A stretch of DNA of 40,023 nucleotides from an uncultured Bacteroides sp. (GCF_959029255.1 NZ_CAUFUE010000037.1:1-40023); one strand, 5' to 3'; positions 15,096 to 24,372 are shown, counted from the stretch's first letter. Translations and numbers: made by a program. The notes: generated by a model not told the origin, from the letters alone.

Positions 15096-16292
15096 TCATT
15101 TCAGGATGTCCTTGATTCGTTCAAATTGCCCATCTGTCTTTTCCGGTACAATTTGTAGTAGATAGGAAAGTAGAGGGTAAATATCTACATTGACAAACCC
15201 CTTGGCCGTATATCCTTTTTTGAAATCAGGACCGATTGCCCGGAACATGACCTGCATATCGGAACTTTGAGGAAAGTAACCATGGGCGCCTTTTGTGTTG
15301 CGAGCCACATCTGTAAACTGCCATCCCAATTCAGGGGCAACTACAATATCGCCTATACGGTCGCTGCTTCCATAATTCAGTTCAGCAGGTATCTCTTCCT
15401 TTTTCCAGACATGGATATGGGCTACTTTCTTCAATGTATTGTAAATGGAATCCCGATACCCTGCTTTGGAAAATATAGAGGTAGGTGTACGCCCATCTAC
15501 GATTTCACACCATTCCGGTTTTAAATATTTCTGCATATAGACTACACGTTCCGGGCTGATATTTGTCATGCCGTGGTCTGAAGTCACGATAAGATTAATG
15601 TTTTCGGCAATAGGAAGGGCTGCTATTTTGTGTTGAAGAACTCCCATCAGGCTATCCATGCGATGTACTACTTCACCTGTTTGTGCACTGTGCGGACCGT
15701 TGCGATGTCCACTTCCATCGGGCTCTTCAAAATATAGCATAACCAGACGCGGACGTTCCTCTTCGGGTTTTTGTAACCATGTAAGTACCGTGTCTATCCT
15801 TTGTTCAAAAGTAAGAAATGGCTTGGCGCCCCAAGGCCTGTAGTAAGTGGGATGGGAGTTTTTAATAGCGATATCTGCACCTACCCAATACATGTTTCCG
15901 GTTTTAATGCCTTGTTTCTGAGCTGTTGTCCAGATTGGTTCTCCTAAATAATATTCCGGATTGTTCCGGCTGGCGGAATCTCCCATGGAATAATGACGTT
16001 TATTCTCAGCATCCCAGAATGTGTTATTAATGATGCCATGATGGTCGGGTACCAAACCCGTAGCCAGGGTGTAATGATTGGGGAAAGTTGATGCCGGATA
16101 AGAAGGCGACATCACCGCCTTGACACCCTCTTTTCCCATTCTATCCAGATTGGGAGTTCTATACAGGCTGGTATAATCCCAGCGAAAACCGTCAAGTGAG
16201 ACAATGATAGTATAATGCGGTTTGGAATTTTGCGCATTCAGCGGTGCTAGGAAAAGCAGGATGCTGAATACGGTCATTATGACTTTATACAT
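15096..16292 (-). CDS. Secreted nucleotide pyrophosphatase/phosphodiesterase (NPP/alkaline phosphatase superfamily)
   Basis: 398 aa from the start at 16292, which opens with a signal peptide (MYKVIMTVFSILLFLAPLNA). Codons upstream to 16445 would bury this signal, so I reject the longer frame. The metal-binding IIVSLDGFRWDY and the nucleophile segment SYPASTFPNHYTLATG are typical of NPP enzymes, with Thr as nucleophile in ASTFPN. HGIINNTFWD, VTSDHGM and KGAHGYFP supply further metal ligands. It probably hydrolyses nucleotide or phosphodiester substrates in the periplasm or outside. The exact substrate cannot be told. Transcribed alone, divergent from the GNAT-nitrilase gene. Confidence 0.88.
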   Translation of the reverse strand: MYKVIMTVFSILLFLAPLNAQNSKPHYTIIVSLDGFRWDYTSLYRTPNLDRMGKEGVKAVMSPSYPASTFPNHYTLATGLVPDHHGIINNTFWDAENKRHYSMGDSASRNNPEYYLGEPIWTTAQKQGIKTGNMYWVGADIAIKNSHPTYYRPWGAKPFLTFEQRIDTVLTWLQKPEEERPRLVMLYFEEPDGSGHRNGPHSAQTGEVVHRMDSLMGVLQHKIAALPIAENINLIVTSDHGMTNISPERVVYMQKYLKPEWCEIVDGRTPTSIFSKAGYRDSIYNTLKKVAHIHVWKKEEIPAELNYGSSDRIGDIVVAPELGWQFTDVARNTKGAHGYFPQSSDMQVMFRAIGPDFKKGYTAKGFVNVDIYPLLSYLLQIVPEKTDGQFERIKDILK

Positions 16293-16336
16293 AACTGTGT
16301 ATTTAAAGTTTCTTGAAGTAAATATTATTTGGAGTG

Positions 16337-16344
16337 CAAAGTTA
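16337..16344 (-). promoter_or_regulatory. -7 box for the phosphodiesterase gene
   Basis: Minus-strand TAACTTTG, a TAnnTTTG match 44 nt before the ATG at 16292. It fits the shorter start. The -33 element is not clear. Confidence 0.6.
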
Positions 16345-16405
16345 TCCTTTTTCCCTTGAAATAAGAATATTTCAGTCCCGAAAGACAACATGTGAGTATA
16401 AACCG

Positions 16406-16413
16406 TAACTTTG
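16406..16413 (+). promoter_or_regulatory. -7 box for the GNAT-nitrilase gene
   Basis: TAACTTTG, 31 nt before the ATG at 16445. Together with the minus-strand box at 16337-16344 it makes a divergent promoter pair. No clear -33 TTG. Confidence 0.6.
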
Positions 16414-16444
16414 CAGCGTTTTAAAATCAGGAAACAAGAAAGCA

Positions 16445-17977
16445 ATGGACGAAATGAAAATTAATAAGGTACAGATACGTAATCTGCAAATAGAAGATTA
16501 CGACCAGTTGGCACAATCATTTACGCGTGTTTATTCGGATGGTAGCGACGTGTTTTGGACGCATAAACAGATAGAAAAACTGATTCGTATCTTCCCCGAA
16601 GGGCAGATTGTGACAGTGGTAGACGAGAAGATTGTAGGTTGTGCGCTCTCCATCATAGTGAATTATGATGATGTGAAGAACGACCATACATACGCGCAGG
16701 TAACCGGTAAGGAAACCTTTAATACACATAATCCGAAAGGTAATATATTGTATGGCATCGAGGTGTTTATTCATCCTCAATACCGTGGTTTGCGTTTGGC
16801 GCGCCGCATGTACGAATACCGTAAGGAACTTTGTGAAACGCTCAACTTGAAAGCCATCATGTTTGGAGGGCGTATCCCTGATTACTATAAATACGCCGAC
16901 CAAATGCGCCCCAAGGAATATATAGATAAGGTAAAACAGAAAGAGATATTCGATCCTGTGCTGACGTTCCAGTTAAGTAACGACTTTCATGTGCGCAAGG
17001 TGATGCGTAATTATCTTCCCAATGACGAAGAGTCCAAGCACTATGCCTGCCTGTTGCAGTGGGACAATATCTATTACCAAGCACCTACGCAAGAATATGT
17101 CAGTCCTAAGACTACTGTCCGTGTGGGATTGGTACAGTGGCAAATGCGTACCTATAAAACGCTCGATGACTTATTTGAGCAGGTAGAATTCTTTGTGGAC
17201 GCCGTATCGGATTATAAGAGTGACTTCGTACTTTTTCCCGAATATTTCAATGCCCCGTTGATGGCTAAGTTTAACGATGAAGGTGAATCGCAGGCCATCC
17301 GTGGACTGGCGGCTTATACCGAAGAGATTAGAGAGCGCTTTGTGAAATTGGCTATCAGCTATAATATCAACATCATCACAGGCAGCATGCCGCTTATCAA
17401 GGAAGACGGGTTGCTTTATAATGTAGGCTTCCTTTGTCGCCGTGACGGAAGTTACGAAATGTACGAGAAGCTGCACGTCACTCCCGATGAAATAAAAAGC
17501 TGGGGATTGAGTGGTGGCAAGGCTTTACAGACATTCGATACCGATTGCGCTAAAATCGGTGTGCTGATTTGTTACGATGTGGAATTTCCCGAACTTTCTC
17601 GTATCATGGCAGATCAAGGGATGCAAATACTGTTCGTACCTTTCCTTACTGATACCCAGAACGCCTACTCTCGCGTGAAAGTCTGCGCCCATGCCCGTGC
17701 CATCGAGAACGAATGTTTCGTGGTAATAGCCGGTAGTGTGGGCAACTTGCCGCGCGTTCACAATATGGATATCCAGTATGCCCAGTCAGGTGTGTTTACT
17801 CCCTGTGACTTTGCATTTCCTACGGATGGAAAGCGTGCCGAGGCAACTCCGAATACCGAAATGATTCTTGTATCTGATGTTGATTTAGATTTGTTGAATG
17901 AACTCCACACTTACGGAAGTGTTCGTAATTTGAAGGACAGGAGAGGGGATTTATATGAAGTCCGAATGAAAAAATAG
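16445..17977 (+). CDS. GNAT acetyltransferase-nitrilase fusion protein
   Basis: 510 aa with two domains. Residues about 8-205 are a GNAT N-acetyltransferase fold with the acetyl-CoA-binding segment EVFIHPQYRGLRLARRMYEY (106-125). Residues about 223-505 are a carbon-nitrogen hydrolase whose triad is visible as Glu266 (FVLFPEYF), Lys342 (YEKLHVTPDE) and Cys376 (IGVLICYDVEFPE). No signal peptide, so cytoplasmic. The nitrilase half resembles omega-amidase or N-carbamoyl/amide hydrolases, but the substrate is unknown. The fusion suggests acetylation and amide cleavage act on related molecules. Transcribed from its own promoter; a start at Met4 (16454) is also possible. Confidence 0.87.
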   Translation: MDEMKINKVQIRNLQIEDYDQLAQSFTRVYSDGSDVFWTHKQIEKLIRIFPEGQIVTVVDEKIVGCALSIIVNYDDVKNDHTYAQVTGKETFNTHNPKGNILYGIEVFIHPQYRGLRLARRMYEYRKELCETLNLKAIMFGGRIPDYYKYADQMRPKEYIDKVKQKEIFDPVLTFQLSNDFHVRKVMRNYLPNDEESKHYACLLQWDNIYYQAPTQEYVSPKTTVRVGLVQWQMRTYKTLDDLFEQVEFFVDAVSDYKSDFVLFPEYFNAPLMAKFNDEGESQAIRGLAAYTEEIRERFVKLAISYNINIITGSMPLIKEDGLLYNVGFLCRRDGSYEMYEKLHVTPDEIKSWGLSGGKALQTFDTDCAKIGVLICYDVEFPELSRIMADQGMQILFVPFLTDTQNAYSRVKVCAHARAIENECFVVIAGSVGNLPRVHNMDIQYAQSGVFTPCDFAFPTDGKRAEATPNTEMILVSDVDLDLLNELHTYGSVRNLKDRRGDLYEVRMKK

Positions 17978-18044
17978 GGAAATTCAAATCAAAAACAAAG
18001 AAAGCTTTGTAATCGTTACAAATTTAGAAGTAATTTATATGTAA

Positions 18045-18094
18045 ATTCATTTTTATTTTGTTTCTTTGCATAAGGAAACAAAATAAAAATGAAT
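18045..18094. repeat. Perfect 20-bp inverted repeat over the ResB-like gene start
   Basis: Arms 18045-18064 and 18075-18094 are exact complements around a 10-nt loop. The first ATG of the gene (18089) lies inside the right arm; a second in-frame ATG (18095) follows immediately. A weak -7-like TATTTTG falls in the left arm (18054-18060), so this may be either an operator at the promoter or an mRNA hairpin hiding the start. Confidence 0.85.
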
Positions 18095-18961
18095 ATGCGT
18101 TACGTATATGTGACAAGCTATCTGGTATTAGCTGCAATCATCCAGCTACTTGCAGGAAACTTCCCTGTTTCTTTTCTTGCTTTCCCGTTAAATATCATAT
18201 TGGCGGCAATATGGCTTTTCCTGCTGTGGATATTATATAAAGAATATAAGAATTACAAATTATCCAAGTTTCTTAGCGCTCCTACCACCAGTATATTATC
18301 CATTGTCCTATTTCTTTGCGGATGCTTGGTAATCGGTCTTTTCCCTCAACTCTCGGATACGGAAGCTAAAGCGCGCGAAACCGTGTCGGCCTCATTAGGA
18401 TGCTATAATTTTATGACATCCTGGATATTCATAGCCATACTTTTCTTAGTATTGAGCAATTTGGCCATGATTACTTTCCATGCATATCAACACCGTAAAC
18501 GTGCCCGTTGGCGTTTTCTATTAAATCATGCCGGTTTATGGCTGGCTCTGTTTGCCGGATTTTTTGGTAGCAGCGACACTCAAAACTTACGTATACCTTT
18601 GTATAAAGGTGAACCCGCCCGGGAAGCTTTTGATATGAGTGGCGCATCCTATTATTTAGATTATGAACTAGAACTTCGTTCGTTTTCCGTAGAATATTAT
18701 CCTAATGGAAGCCCCTCCCGATTTGCTGCAAACGTACGTGTAGGGAGCGAAGATGCTTTGCTGGAAGTTAACCATCCGTATGCCTACAGATTGGGAGAGG
18801 ATGTATATCTCACCGGATATGATGTTGCCAAAGGTAATAATAGCGAGTATTGCATTTTGCAAATCGTTGAACAACCTTGGAAATATGTTGTGGTAGCCGG
18901 CATCCTGATGATGCTGGCAGGAGCTATTCTTTTATTTATTAAGGGACCTGAAAGAGTATGA
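18089..18961 (+). CDS. ResB/CcsB-like cytochrome c maturation protein
   Basis: 290 aa, shorter than typical ResB (450 or more). About four membrane segments: residues about 8-30, 34-52, 66-86 and 108-130, another near 147-160, then a periplasmic domain and a last TM (about 262-283). The periplasmic part has ResB-like text: LDYELELRSFSVEYYPNGSPSRFAA is kept below as two pieces, ELELRSFSVEYYPNG and PSRFAANVRV. With the CcsA-like partner it should pass reduced haem to apocytochrome c. Its last codon overlaps the partner's ATG (ATGA). Start is at 18089 or 18095 (MRYV), both next to a perfect inverted repeat. Confidence 0.82.
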   Translation: MNMRYVYVTSYLVLAAIIQLLAGNFPVSFLAFPLNIILAAIWLFLLWILYKEYKNYKLSKFLSAPTTSILSIVLFLCGCLVIGLFPQLSDTEAKARETVSASLGCYNFMTSWIFIAILFLVLSNLAMITFHAYQHRKRARWRFLLNHAGLWLALFAGFFGSSDTQNLRIPLYKGEPAREAFDMSGASYYLDYELELRSFSVEYYPNGSPSRFAANVRVGSEDALLEVNHPYAYRLGEDVYLTGYDVAKGNNSEYCILQIVEQPWKYVVVAGILMMLAGAILLFIKGPERV

Positions 18962-19743
18962 TAAACTGGGATAATTTTTATGTATTTGCGGCGGTTTCCG
19001 TCTGCCTGTGGCTGGTAGGAGCAATATTTGCCCTTCGTGCATCCGTGAAGAGTAAGCTTGCTGTCGGCCTTACCTCAGCCGGAATTTTTGTATTGGCTGT
19101 CTTTATTGCCGGATTGTGGGTTTCACTTCAGCGCCCGCCGCTGCGCACCATGGGAGAAACACGGTTATGGTATTCTTTCTTCATGGGAATTGCCGGGCTA
19201 CTAACCTATATAAGGTGGAAATATCGCTGGATATTATCTTTTTCGACATTGCTTTCCACCATCTTCGTCATCATTAATTTAATGAAACCCGAAATACATG
19301 ACCAGTCACTGATGCCGGCATTGCAGAGTATATGGTTCATCCCTCATGTCACCATTTATATGTTTTCTTATTCAGTGCTGGGATGTGCATTTATCATAGC
19401 TTTGACCGGATTGTTCCGTCATAAAGAAGAATATCTGCACACAGCGGACAATCTTGTCTATGCAGGGGTGGCTTTTCTCACCATTGGTATGCTTCTGGGG
19501 TCTCTTTGGGCTAAGGAGGCTTGGGGTAACTATTGGAGTTGGGACCCTAAAGAAACCTGGGCGGTAATCACCTGGCTGGGATATCTTCTCTATGTGCATC
19601 TTCGTATTTTCGGGAAAGCCGGGCATAGAAGTCTTTATGTATTGCTCATTATTTCTTTCTTGTCTCTGCAAATGTGCTGGTATGGGGTCAATTACCTCCC
19701 GGCTGCTCAGCAAAGTATACACTTATATAATCGTAATAACTAA
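18958..19743 (+). CDS. ccsA: CcsA/ResC-like cytochrome c assembly protein
   Basis: 261 aa polytopic membrane protein with about eight TM segments. The haem-handling WWD motif is clear at 189-201 (WGNYWSWDPKETW), with candidate haem-ligand histidines His130 and His214 and others nearby. CcsA and ResB form the system II synthetase that attaches haem to CxxCH motifs outside the membrane. The start ATG overlaps the stop of the ResB-like gene, and the cytochrome c peroxidase starts 16 nt downstream, so machinery and client are co-transcribed. Confidence 0.92.
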   Translation: MINWDNFYVFAAVSVCLWLVGAIFALRASVKSKLAVGLTSAGIFVLAVFIAGLWVSLQRPPLRTMGETRLWYSFFMGIAGLLTYIRWKYRWILSFSTLLSTIFVIINLMKPEIHDQSLMPALQSIWFIPHVTIYMFSYSVLGCAFIIALTGLFRHKEEYLHTADNLVYAGVAFLTIGMLLGSLWAKEAWGNYWSWDPKETWAVITWLGYLLYVHLRIFGKAGHRSLYVLLIISFLSLQMCWYGVNYLPAAQQSIHLYNRNN

Positions 19744-19759
19744 CTAAAACGAATGTGAA

Positions 19760-21142
19760 ATGAAAAAAAGTACAAAACTAATCGTAGCACTGTTGGTGGT
19801 GATAGCGGCACTGGCGGTTACTTATCGAATGATGCACCGGGTACCTTCCGCCGATTTGGAAGCGGATGTCCAGATGCAGCAAATCATTACGGATGCGGGA
19901 TGTTTAAGATGCCACACCTCGACTCCTGATTTGCCGTTTTATGCAAGTGTGCCTGTTGCAGGTAAAATCGTGATGGAAGATGTGAGCAATGCTTATCGTG
20001 CTTTCGACATGACCCGGGTGGAGAAAGATATGAAAGAAGGGCGTCCTTTGAATCCCGTAGATTTGGCAAAGATAGAGAAAGTAATTCTTGACGGAAAGAT
20101 GCCTCAGGCCAAATATTATCTGGTACATTGGGGAGCTTCTTTCAACAATGCCAAGAAAGAAATCGCGCTCAATTGGGTGAAGAACCACCGCATGGGTTTG
20201 TATGCAGACTTGTCGATTGCTCCTGAATTTGCCAACGAACCCATCCGGCCTATTGCAGACTCTATCGCAGTGGATGTGCGTAAAGTTGTTTTAGGTAACC
20301 TGCTATATCACGATACCCGTTTGTCTGCTGACAATACCGTATCTTGCGCCAGTTGCCATGGGCTGGATACCGGCGGTGTAGACAATAAGCAATATTCCGA
20401 AGGTGTTGGCGGACAGTTTGGTGGGGTCAATGCTCCGACAGTTTACAACGCCGCTTATAATTTCGTGCAATTCTGGGACGGTCGTGCCGGAACACTTGCC
20501 GAACAAGCCGCCGGTCCTCCCTTGAATCCTGTAGAAATGGCTTGCGAATCATTCGACCAGATTATTACCAAGTTGGCGGAAGACAAGAATTTTGTTTCAG
20601 CATTTGCTGAAGTATATCCTGACGGACTGAGTGAAAAGAATATCACAGATGCCATACAGGAATTTGAAAAGACCCTGCTGACTCCCAATTCCCGTTTTGA
20701 CCGTTACCTGAAAGGGCAAAAAGACGCCATCACCGCAGACGAGCTTGCCGGATATGAACTCTTTAAGAAATATGACTGCGCAACTTGCCATGTAGGCGAA
20801 ATCCTGGGTGGACAATCATACGAACTGATTGGCGTGAAGAATGATTATTTTGCCGAACGTCAAGCAGATATGACCGAAGAGGATAACGGACGTTTTAAAC
20901 AGACAAAGGCGGAACGTGACCGTCATCGTTTCAAAGTTCCGGGTTTGAGAAACATTGAACTGACAGCTCCTTATTTCCATGACGGTAGCCTGGCTACGAT
21001 GGACGATGCCGTTCGTGCAATGGCTAAGTATCAGTTGGGCATCGACCTGCCACAGGCAGAAGTAGATAAAATCGTTGCTTTCCTCCGTACATTGACAGGG
21101 GAGTATAAAGGCAAACCGTTGACCAATAAGAACCTTGTCTGA
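19760..21142 (+). CDS. Three-haem cytochrome c peroxidase
   Basis: 460 aa. An N-terminal membrane anchor or signal (about 6-22) precedes three c-type haem sites: Cys48-Cys51-His52 (CLRCH), Cys196-Cys199-His200 (CASCH) and Cys340-Cys343-His344 (CATCH). The first lies in an extra N-terminal haem-binding domain (about 35-140); the other two belong to the di-haem MauG/CcpA peroxidase module. The enzyme reduces hydrogen peroxide in the periplasm with electrons from the quinol pool or a donor cytochrome; the extra haem probably replaces the separate donor. It follows ccsA by 16 nt and depends on ResB/CcsA for haem attachment. Confidence 0.93.
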   Translation: MKKSTKLIVALLVVIAALAVTYRMMHRVPSADLEADVQMQQIITDAGCLRCHTSTPDLPFYASVPVAGKIVMEDVSNAYRAFDMTRVEKDMKEGRPLNPVDLAKIEKVILDGKMPQAKYYLVHWGASFNNAKKEIALNWVKNHRMGLYADLSIAPEFANEPIRPIADSIAVDVRKVVLGNLLYHDTRLSADNTVSCASCHGLDTGGVDNKQYSEGVGGQFGGVNAPTVYNAAYNFVQFWDGRAGTLAEQAAGPPLNPVEMACESFDQIITKLAEDKNFVSAFAEVYPDGLSEKNITDAIQEFEKTLLTPNSRFDRYLKGQKDAITADELAGYELFKKYDCATCHVGEILGGQSYELIGVKNDYFAERQADMTEEDNGRFKQTKAERDRHRFKVPGLRNIELTAPYFHDGSLATMDDAVRAMAKYQLGIDLPQAEVDKIVAFLRTLTGEYKGKPLTNKNLV

Positions 21143-21192
21143 TAGCAGAAAAAGAGGCTTTATGGTATAAACGCCGCTGACTATAAAAAGAA

Positions 21193-21227
21193 ATCAGAGC
21201 CTTTTATTGAACAAAAAAGGCTCTGAT
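21193..21227 (+). terminator. Hairpin after the peroxidase gene
   Basis: ATCAGAGCCTTTT (21193-21205) pairs with AAAAAGGCTCTGAT (21214-21227), a strong stem 50 nt past the peroxidase stop. No T-run follows on the plus strand, so it may end transcription only with help, or stabilise the 3-prime end. Confidence 0.55.
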
Positions 21228-21296
21228 GTAATTAATATTACAGGCACTCTATTTATTACTGCCTATTTTTAGACATTACTTTAAAAATAATAGCCT

Positions 21297-22841
21297 ATGA
21301 AAGAACTTATCAAAAATCTGGAAGAACGGTTCCGGAATGCAGAAAAAGGGGGCGGAGATGCCCGTATTGAGAAACAACACTCAGCTGGTAAATTGACAGC
21401 CCGCGAACGTATTGATCTTCTTCTGGAAAAAGGTTCATTTATCGAATTGGACAAACTAGTGACTCATCGCTGTACCGATTTCGGTATGGAAAAACAGAAA
21501 TTTGCCGGAGATGGTGTAGTGACCGGTTACGGTATGATTGGTAAACGATTGGTCTATGTCTTTGCGCAAGATTTTACTGTGTTTGGCGGAGCGCTTTCCG
21601 AGACACATGCAAAGAAAATCTGTAAAGTGATGGATATGGCAATGCAAATGGGTGCCCCTATCATCGGACTCAACGACTCCGGAGGAGCGCGTATCCAGGA
21701 GGGAGTTCGTTCTTTGGCAGGATATGCCGAAATCTTTCTACGCAATTCCATGGCGTCGGGGGTTATTCCCCAGATTAGCGCCATCATGGGTCCCTGTGCC
21801 GGAGGAGCTGTTTATTCTCCCGCATTGACGGACTTTATTCTAATGGTAAAAAACTCCGGTTATATGTTCATCACCGGGCCGGATGTTGTAAAAAGCGTGA
21901 CTCAGGAAGAAGTCAGCAAGGACGATTTGGGTGGTGTCGGTGTCCATACTACAAAATCCGGCGTAGCACATCTTTCCGCTGAAAACGATATTGAATGTAT
22001 CAACTACATCCGTGAGCTGATTTCCTATCTGCCCGGAAACAATATGGAAGAACCGCCGTTTGTAGCTACCAGTGATTCGCCTACACGTTTAACGCCGGAA
22101 CTTTCTAACCTTATTCCTACCAATCCTAACCAACCTTATAATATAAAGGAAATGATTGAAGCCGTTGCCGACGACAACCGTTTCTTTGAACTCCAGGCCG
22201 AATATGCTGCCAATATCGTAACCGGTTACATCCGTTTGAACGGAAAGACTGTGGGTGTTGTGGCAAACCAGCCATTGGTGTTGGCAGGTACGCTGGATAT
22301 CAACGCTTCCGTTAAAGCCGCCCGTTTCGTACGTTTCTGTGACGCCTTCAATATTCCGTTGCTGACGCTTGTCGATGTGCCGGGTTTCCTTCCGGGAATA
22401 GATCAGGAGTATGGCGGTATCATCCGTAACGGAGCCAAATTACTGTATGCATACTGCGAAGCCACTGTTCCTAAAGTGACGGTTATCACCCGCAAAGCAT
22501 ACGGGGGAGCATACGATGTGATGAGCTCCAAACACATCCGTGGCGACGTGAATCTTGCTTTCCCCACGGCCGAGATTGCGGTAATGGGACCGGATGGAGC
22601 CGTGAATATCCTTTTCCGTAAAGAAATAGATAAGGCGCAAGCTCCCGAAGAGAAACGCAAGGAACTTCAAGAAAGCTATCGCGAGAAGTTTGCCAATCCT
22701 TATCGTGCAGCCGAGCTGGGCTATGTGGACGAAGTTATCGATCCTGCCATCACGCGCTTGCGCTTGATTCGCAGTTTCGAGATGCTTGCTAACAAGCGCC
22801 AATCCAATCCGCCTAAGAAACATTCCAATATTCCACTTTAA
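21297..22841 (+). CDS. pccB: Acyl-CoA (propionyl-CoA type) carboxylase, carboxyltransferase subunit
   Basis: 514 aa, crotonase-fold carboxyltransferase, full length. Moves CO2 between carboxybiotin and an acyl-CoA. Visible signatures include KLTARERIDLLLEKGSF, the oxyanion glycines NDSGGARIQEG (about 123-133), GPCAGGAVYSPALTDF, GPDVVKSVTQEEVS, and the second oxyanion region ITRKAYGGAYDVMSSK. The C-terminus ends KKHSNIPL, typical of this family. Next in the operon are biotin carboxylase and biotin carrier subunits. No membrane decarboxylase subunit is present, so it may act in propionate metabolism as propionyl-CoA carboxylase. Direction and exact substrate are inferred. Confidence 0.9.
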   Translation: MKELIKNLEERFRNAEKGGGDARIEKQHSAGKLTARERIDLLLEKGSFIELDKLVTHRCTDFGMEKQKFAGDGVVTGYGMIGKRLVYVFAQDFTVFGGALSETHAKKICKVMDMAMQMGAPIIGLNDSGGARIQEGVRSLAGYAEIFLRNSMASGVIPQISAIMGPCAGGAVYSPALTDFILMVKNSGYMFITGPDVVKSVTQEEVSKDDLGGVGVHTTKSGVAHLSAENDIECINYIRELISYLPGNNMEEPPFVATSDSPTRLTPELSNLIPTNPNQPYNIKEMIEAVADDNRFFELQAEYAANIVTGYIRLNGKTVGVVANQPLVLAGTLDINASVKAARFVRFCDAFNIPLLTLVDVPGFLPGIDQEYGGIIRNGAKLLYAYCEATVPKVTVITRKAYGGAYDVMSSKHIRGDVNLAFPTAEIAVMGPDGAVNILFRKEIDKAQAPEEKRKELQESYREKFANPYRAAELGYVDEVIDPAITRLRLIRSFEMLANKRQSNPPKKHSNIPL

Positions 22842-22860
22842 ACCGTAGGAGGATACAATT

Positions 22861-24372
22861 ATGATAAAGAAAATATTAGTAGCCAATCGCGGTGAAATCG
22901 CGATGCGTATCTTCCGTACGTGCCGGGTAATGGATATTGCCACAGTAGCAGTTTATACGCATGTAGACCGTGGGGCTTTGCACGTGCGCTATGCCGAAGA
23001 GGCCTATTGTATTTCCGATTCGGCGGATGATACATCCTATCTGAAACCCGAATTGATTTTGTCGATAGCAAAGAAGACCGGGGCGGCCATCCATCCGGGC
23101 TACGGCTTTTTGTCGGAGAATGCCGACTTTGCCCGTCGCTGTGAAGAGGAGGGTGTCATCTTCATCGGCCCCAGTGCCGATATCATTTCTAAAATGGGTA
23201 TCAAAACAGAAGCCCGCAAGATTATGCGTGAAGCCGGGCTTCCCATCGTCCCCGGAACAGAAGCTCCCGTACAGGGGATAGAAGAAGTTAAAAAAGTGGC
23301 GAAGGAAGTAGGTTATCCCATCATGCTGAAAGCGCTTGCCGGAGGTGGAGGAAAGGGAATGCGCCTGGTTCGTTCCGAGGAAGAGGTGGAGACGGCACTT
23401 CGTCTGTCCCAGTCGGAGGCGGGTACTTCATTCGGCAATGATGCGGTCTACATTGAAAAGTATATTGAAAATCCACACCACATTGAGGTGCAGATTATGG
23501 GCGACAAATATGGTAATGTAGTTCACCTTTATGAGCGTGAATGTTCCATTCAGCGCCGTAACCAGAAAGTGATAGAAGAATCTCCTTCTCCCTTTGTGAA
23601 AGAAGAAACGCGGAAGAAGATGCTGAAAGTAGCTGTTGAAGCCTGCAAGAGAATCGGTTATTACAGCGCGGGGACACTGGAGTTTATGATGGATAAAGAC
23701 CAGAACTTCTACTTCCTCGAAATGAATACCCGCCTGCAAGTTGAACACCCTGTTACGGAAGAGTGTACTGGAGTAGACTTGGTTCGTGATATGATAACGG
23801 TTGCCGCAGGCAATCCGCTGCCTTACAAACAAGAAGATATCGAGTTCAGCGGAGCGGCCATCGAATGTCGTATCTATGCGGAAGACCCGGAGAACCACTT
23901 TATGCCTTCACCCGGTGTGATAACCGTGCGCGAAGCTCCCGAAGGTCGTAACCTCCGCTTGGATAGCGCTGCCTATGCCGGCTTTGAAGTATCTCTTCAT
24001 TACGACCCCATGATTGCCAAACTTTGTTGTTGGGGACGAAACCGTGCATCGGCCATCTCAAATATGGCGCGTGCCTTGCGCGAGTATAAGATATTGGGGA
24101 TAAAGACTACCATTCCTTTCCATCAGCGCGTATTGAAAAACGCAGCTTTCATCGAAGGCAAGTACGATACTACCTTTATCGATACCCGTTTCGACATAGA
24201 AGATTTGAAACGTCGCCAGAATACCGACCCCACAGTAGCCGTCATAGCTGCCGCCCTCAGGCATTATGAACGGGAGAAAGAAGCGGCATCACGTGCCACC
24301 ACACTCCCGGTAGTGGGTGAATCTCTATGGAAATATTACGGCAAGTTGCAGATGACTGCCAATAATTATTAG
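22861..24372 (+). CDS. accC: Biotin carboxylase subunit of acyl-CoA carboxylase
   Basis: 503 aa, ATP-grasp biotin carboxylase without a fused biotin domain. It uses ATP and bicarbonate to carboxylate the biotin on the carrier protein. Visible motifs: ILVANRGEIAMRIFRTC at the N-terminus, the glycine-rich ATP loop KALAGGGGKGMRLV (about 157-170), ECSIQRRNQKVIEESPSP and the catalytic EMNTRLQVEHPVTE. A strong Shine-Dalgarno (AGGAGG) stands 7-8 nt before the ATG at 22861, unusual for this window. It lies 19 nt after pccB. It could equally be labelled PccA or pyruvate carboxylase subunit A; the linked pccB favours an acyl-CoA carboxylase. Confidence 0.92.
   Translation: MIKKILVANRGEIAMRIFRTCRVMDIATVAVYTHVDRGALHVRYAEEAYCISDSADDTSYLKPELILSIAKKTGAAIHPGYGFLSENADFARRCEEEGVIFIGPSADIISKMGIKTEARKIMREAGLPIVPGTEAPVQGIEEVKKVAKEVGYPIMLKALAGGGGKGMRLVRSEEEVETALRLSQSEAGTSFGNDAVYIEKYIENPHHIEVQIMGDKYGNVVHLYERECSIQRRNQKVIEESPSPFVKEETRKKMLKVAVEACKRIGYYSAGTLEFMMDKDQNFYFLEMNTRLQVEHPVTEECTGVDLVRDMITVAAGNPLPYKQEDIEFSGAAIECRIYAEDPENHFMPSPGVITVREAPEGRNLRLDSAAYAGFEVSLHYDPMIAKLCCWGRNRASAISNMARALREYKILGIKTTIPFHQRVLKNAAFIEGKYDTTFIDTRFDIEDLKRRQNTDPTVAVIAAALRHYEREKEAASRATTLPVVGESLWKYYGKLQMTANNY

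Noticed and set aside
14814..15158. 114-codon plus-strand open frame after xylE
   Set aside because: Runs through the palindrome and terminator and into the antisense of the next gene.
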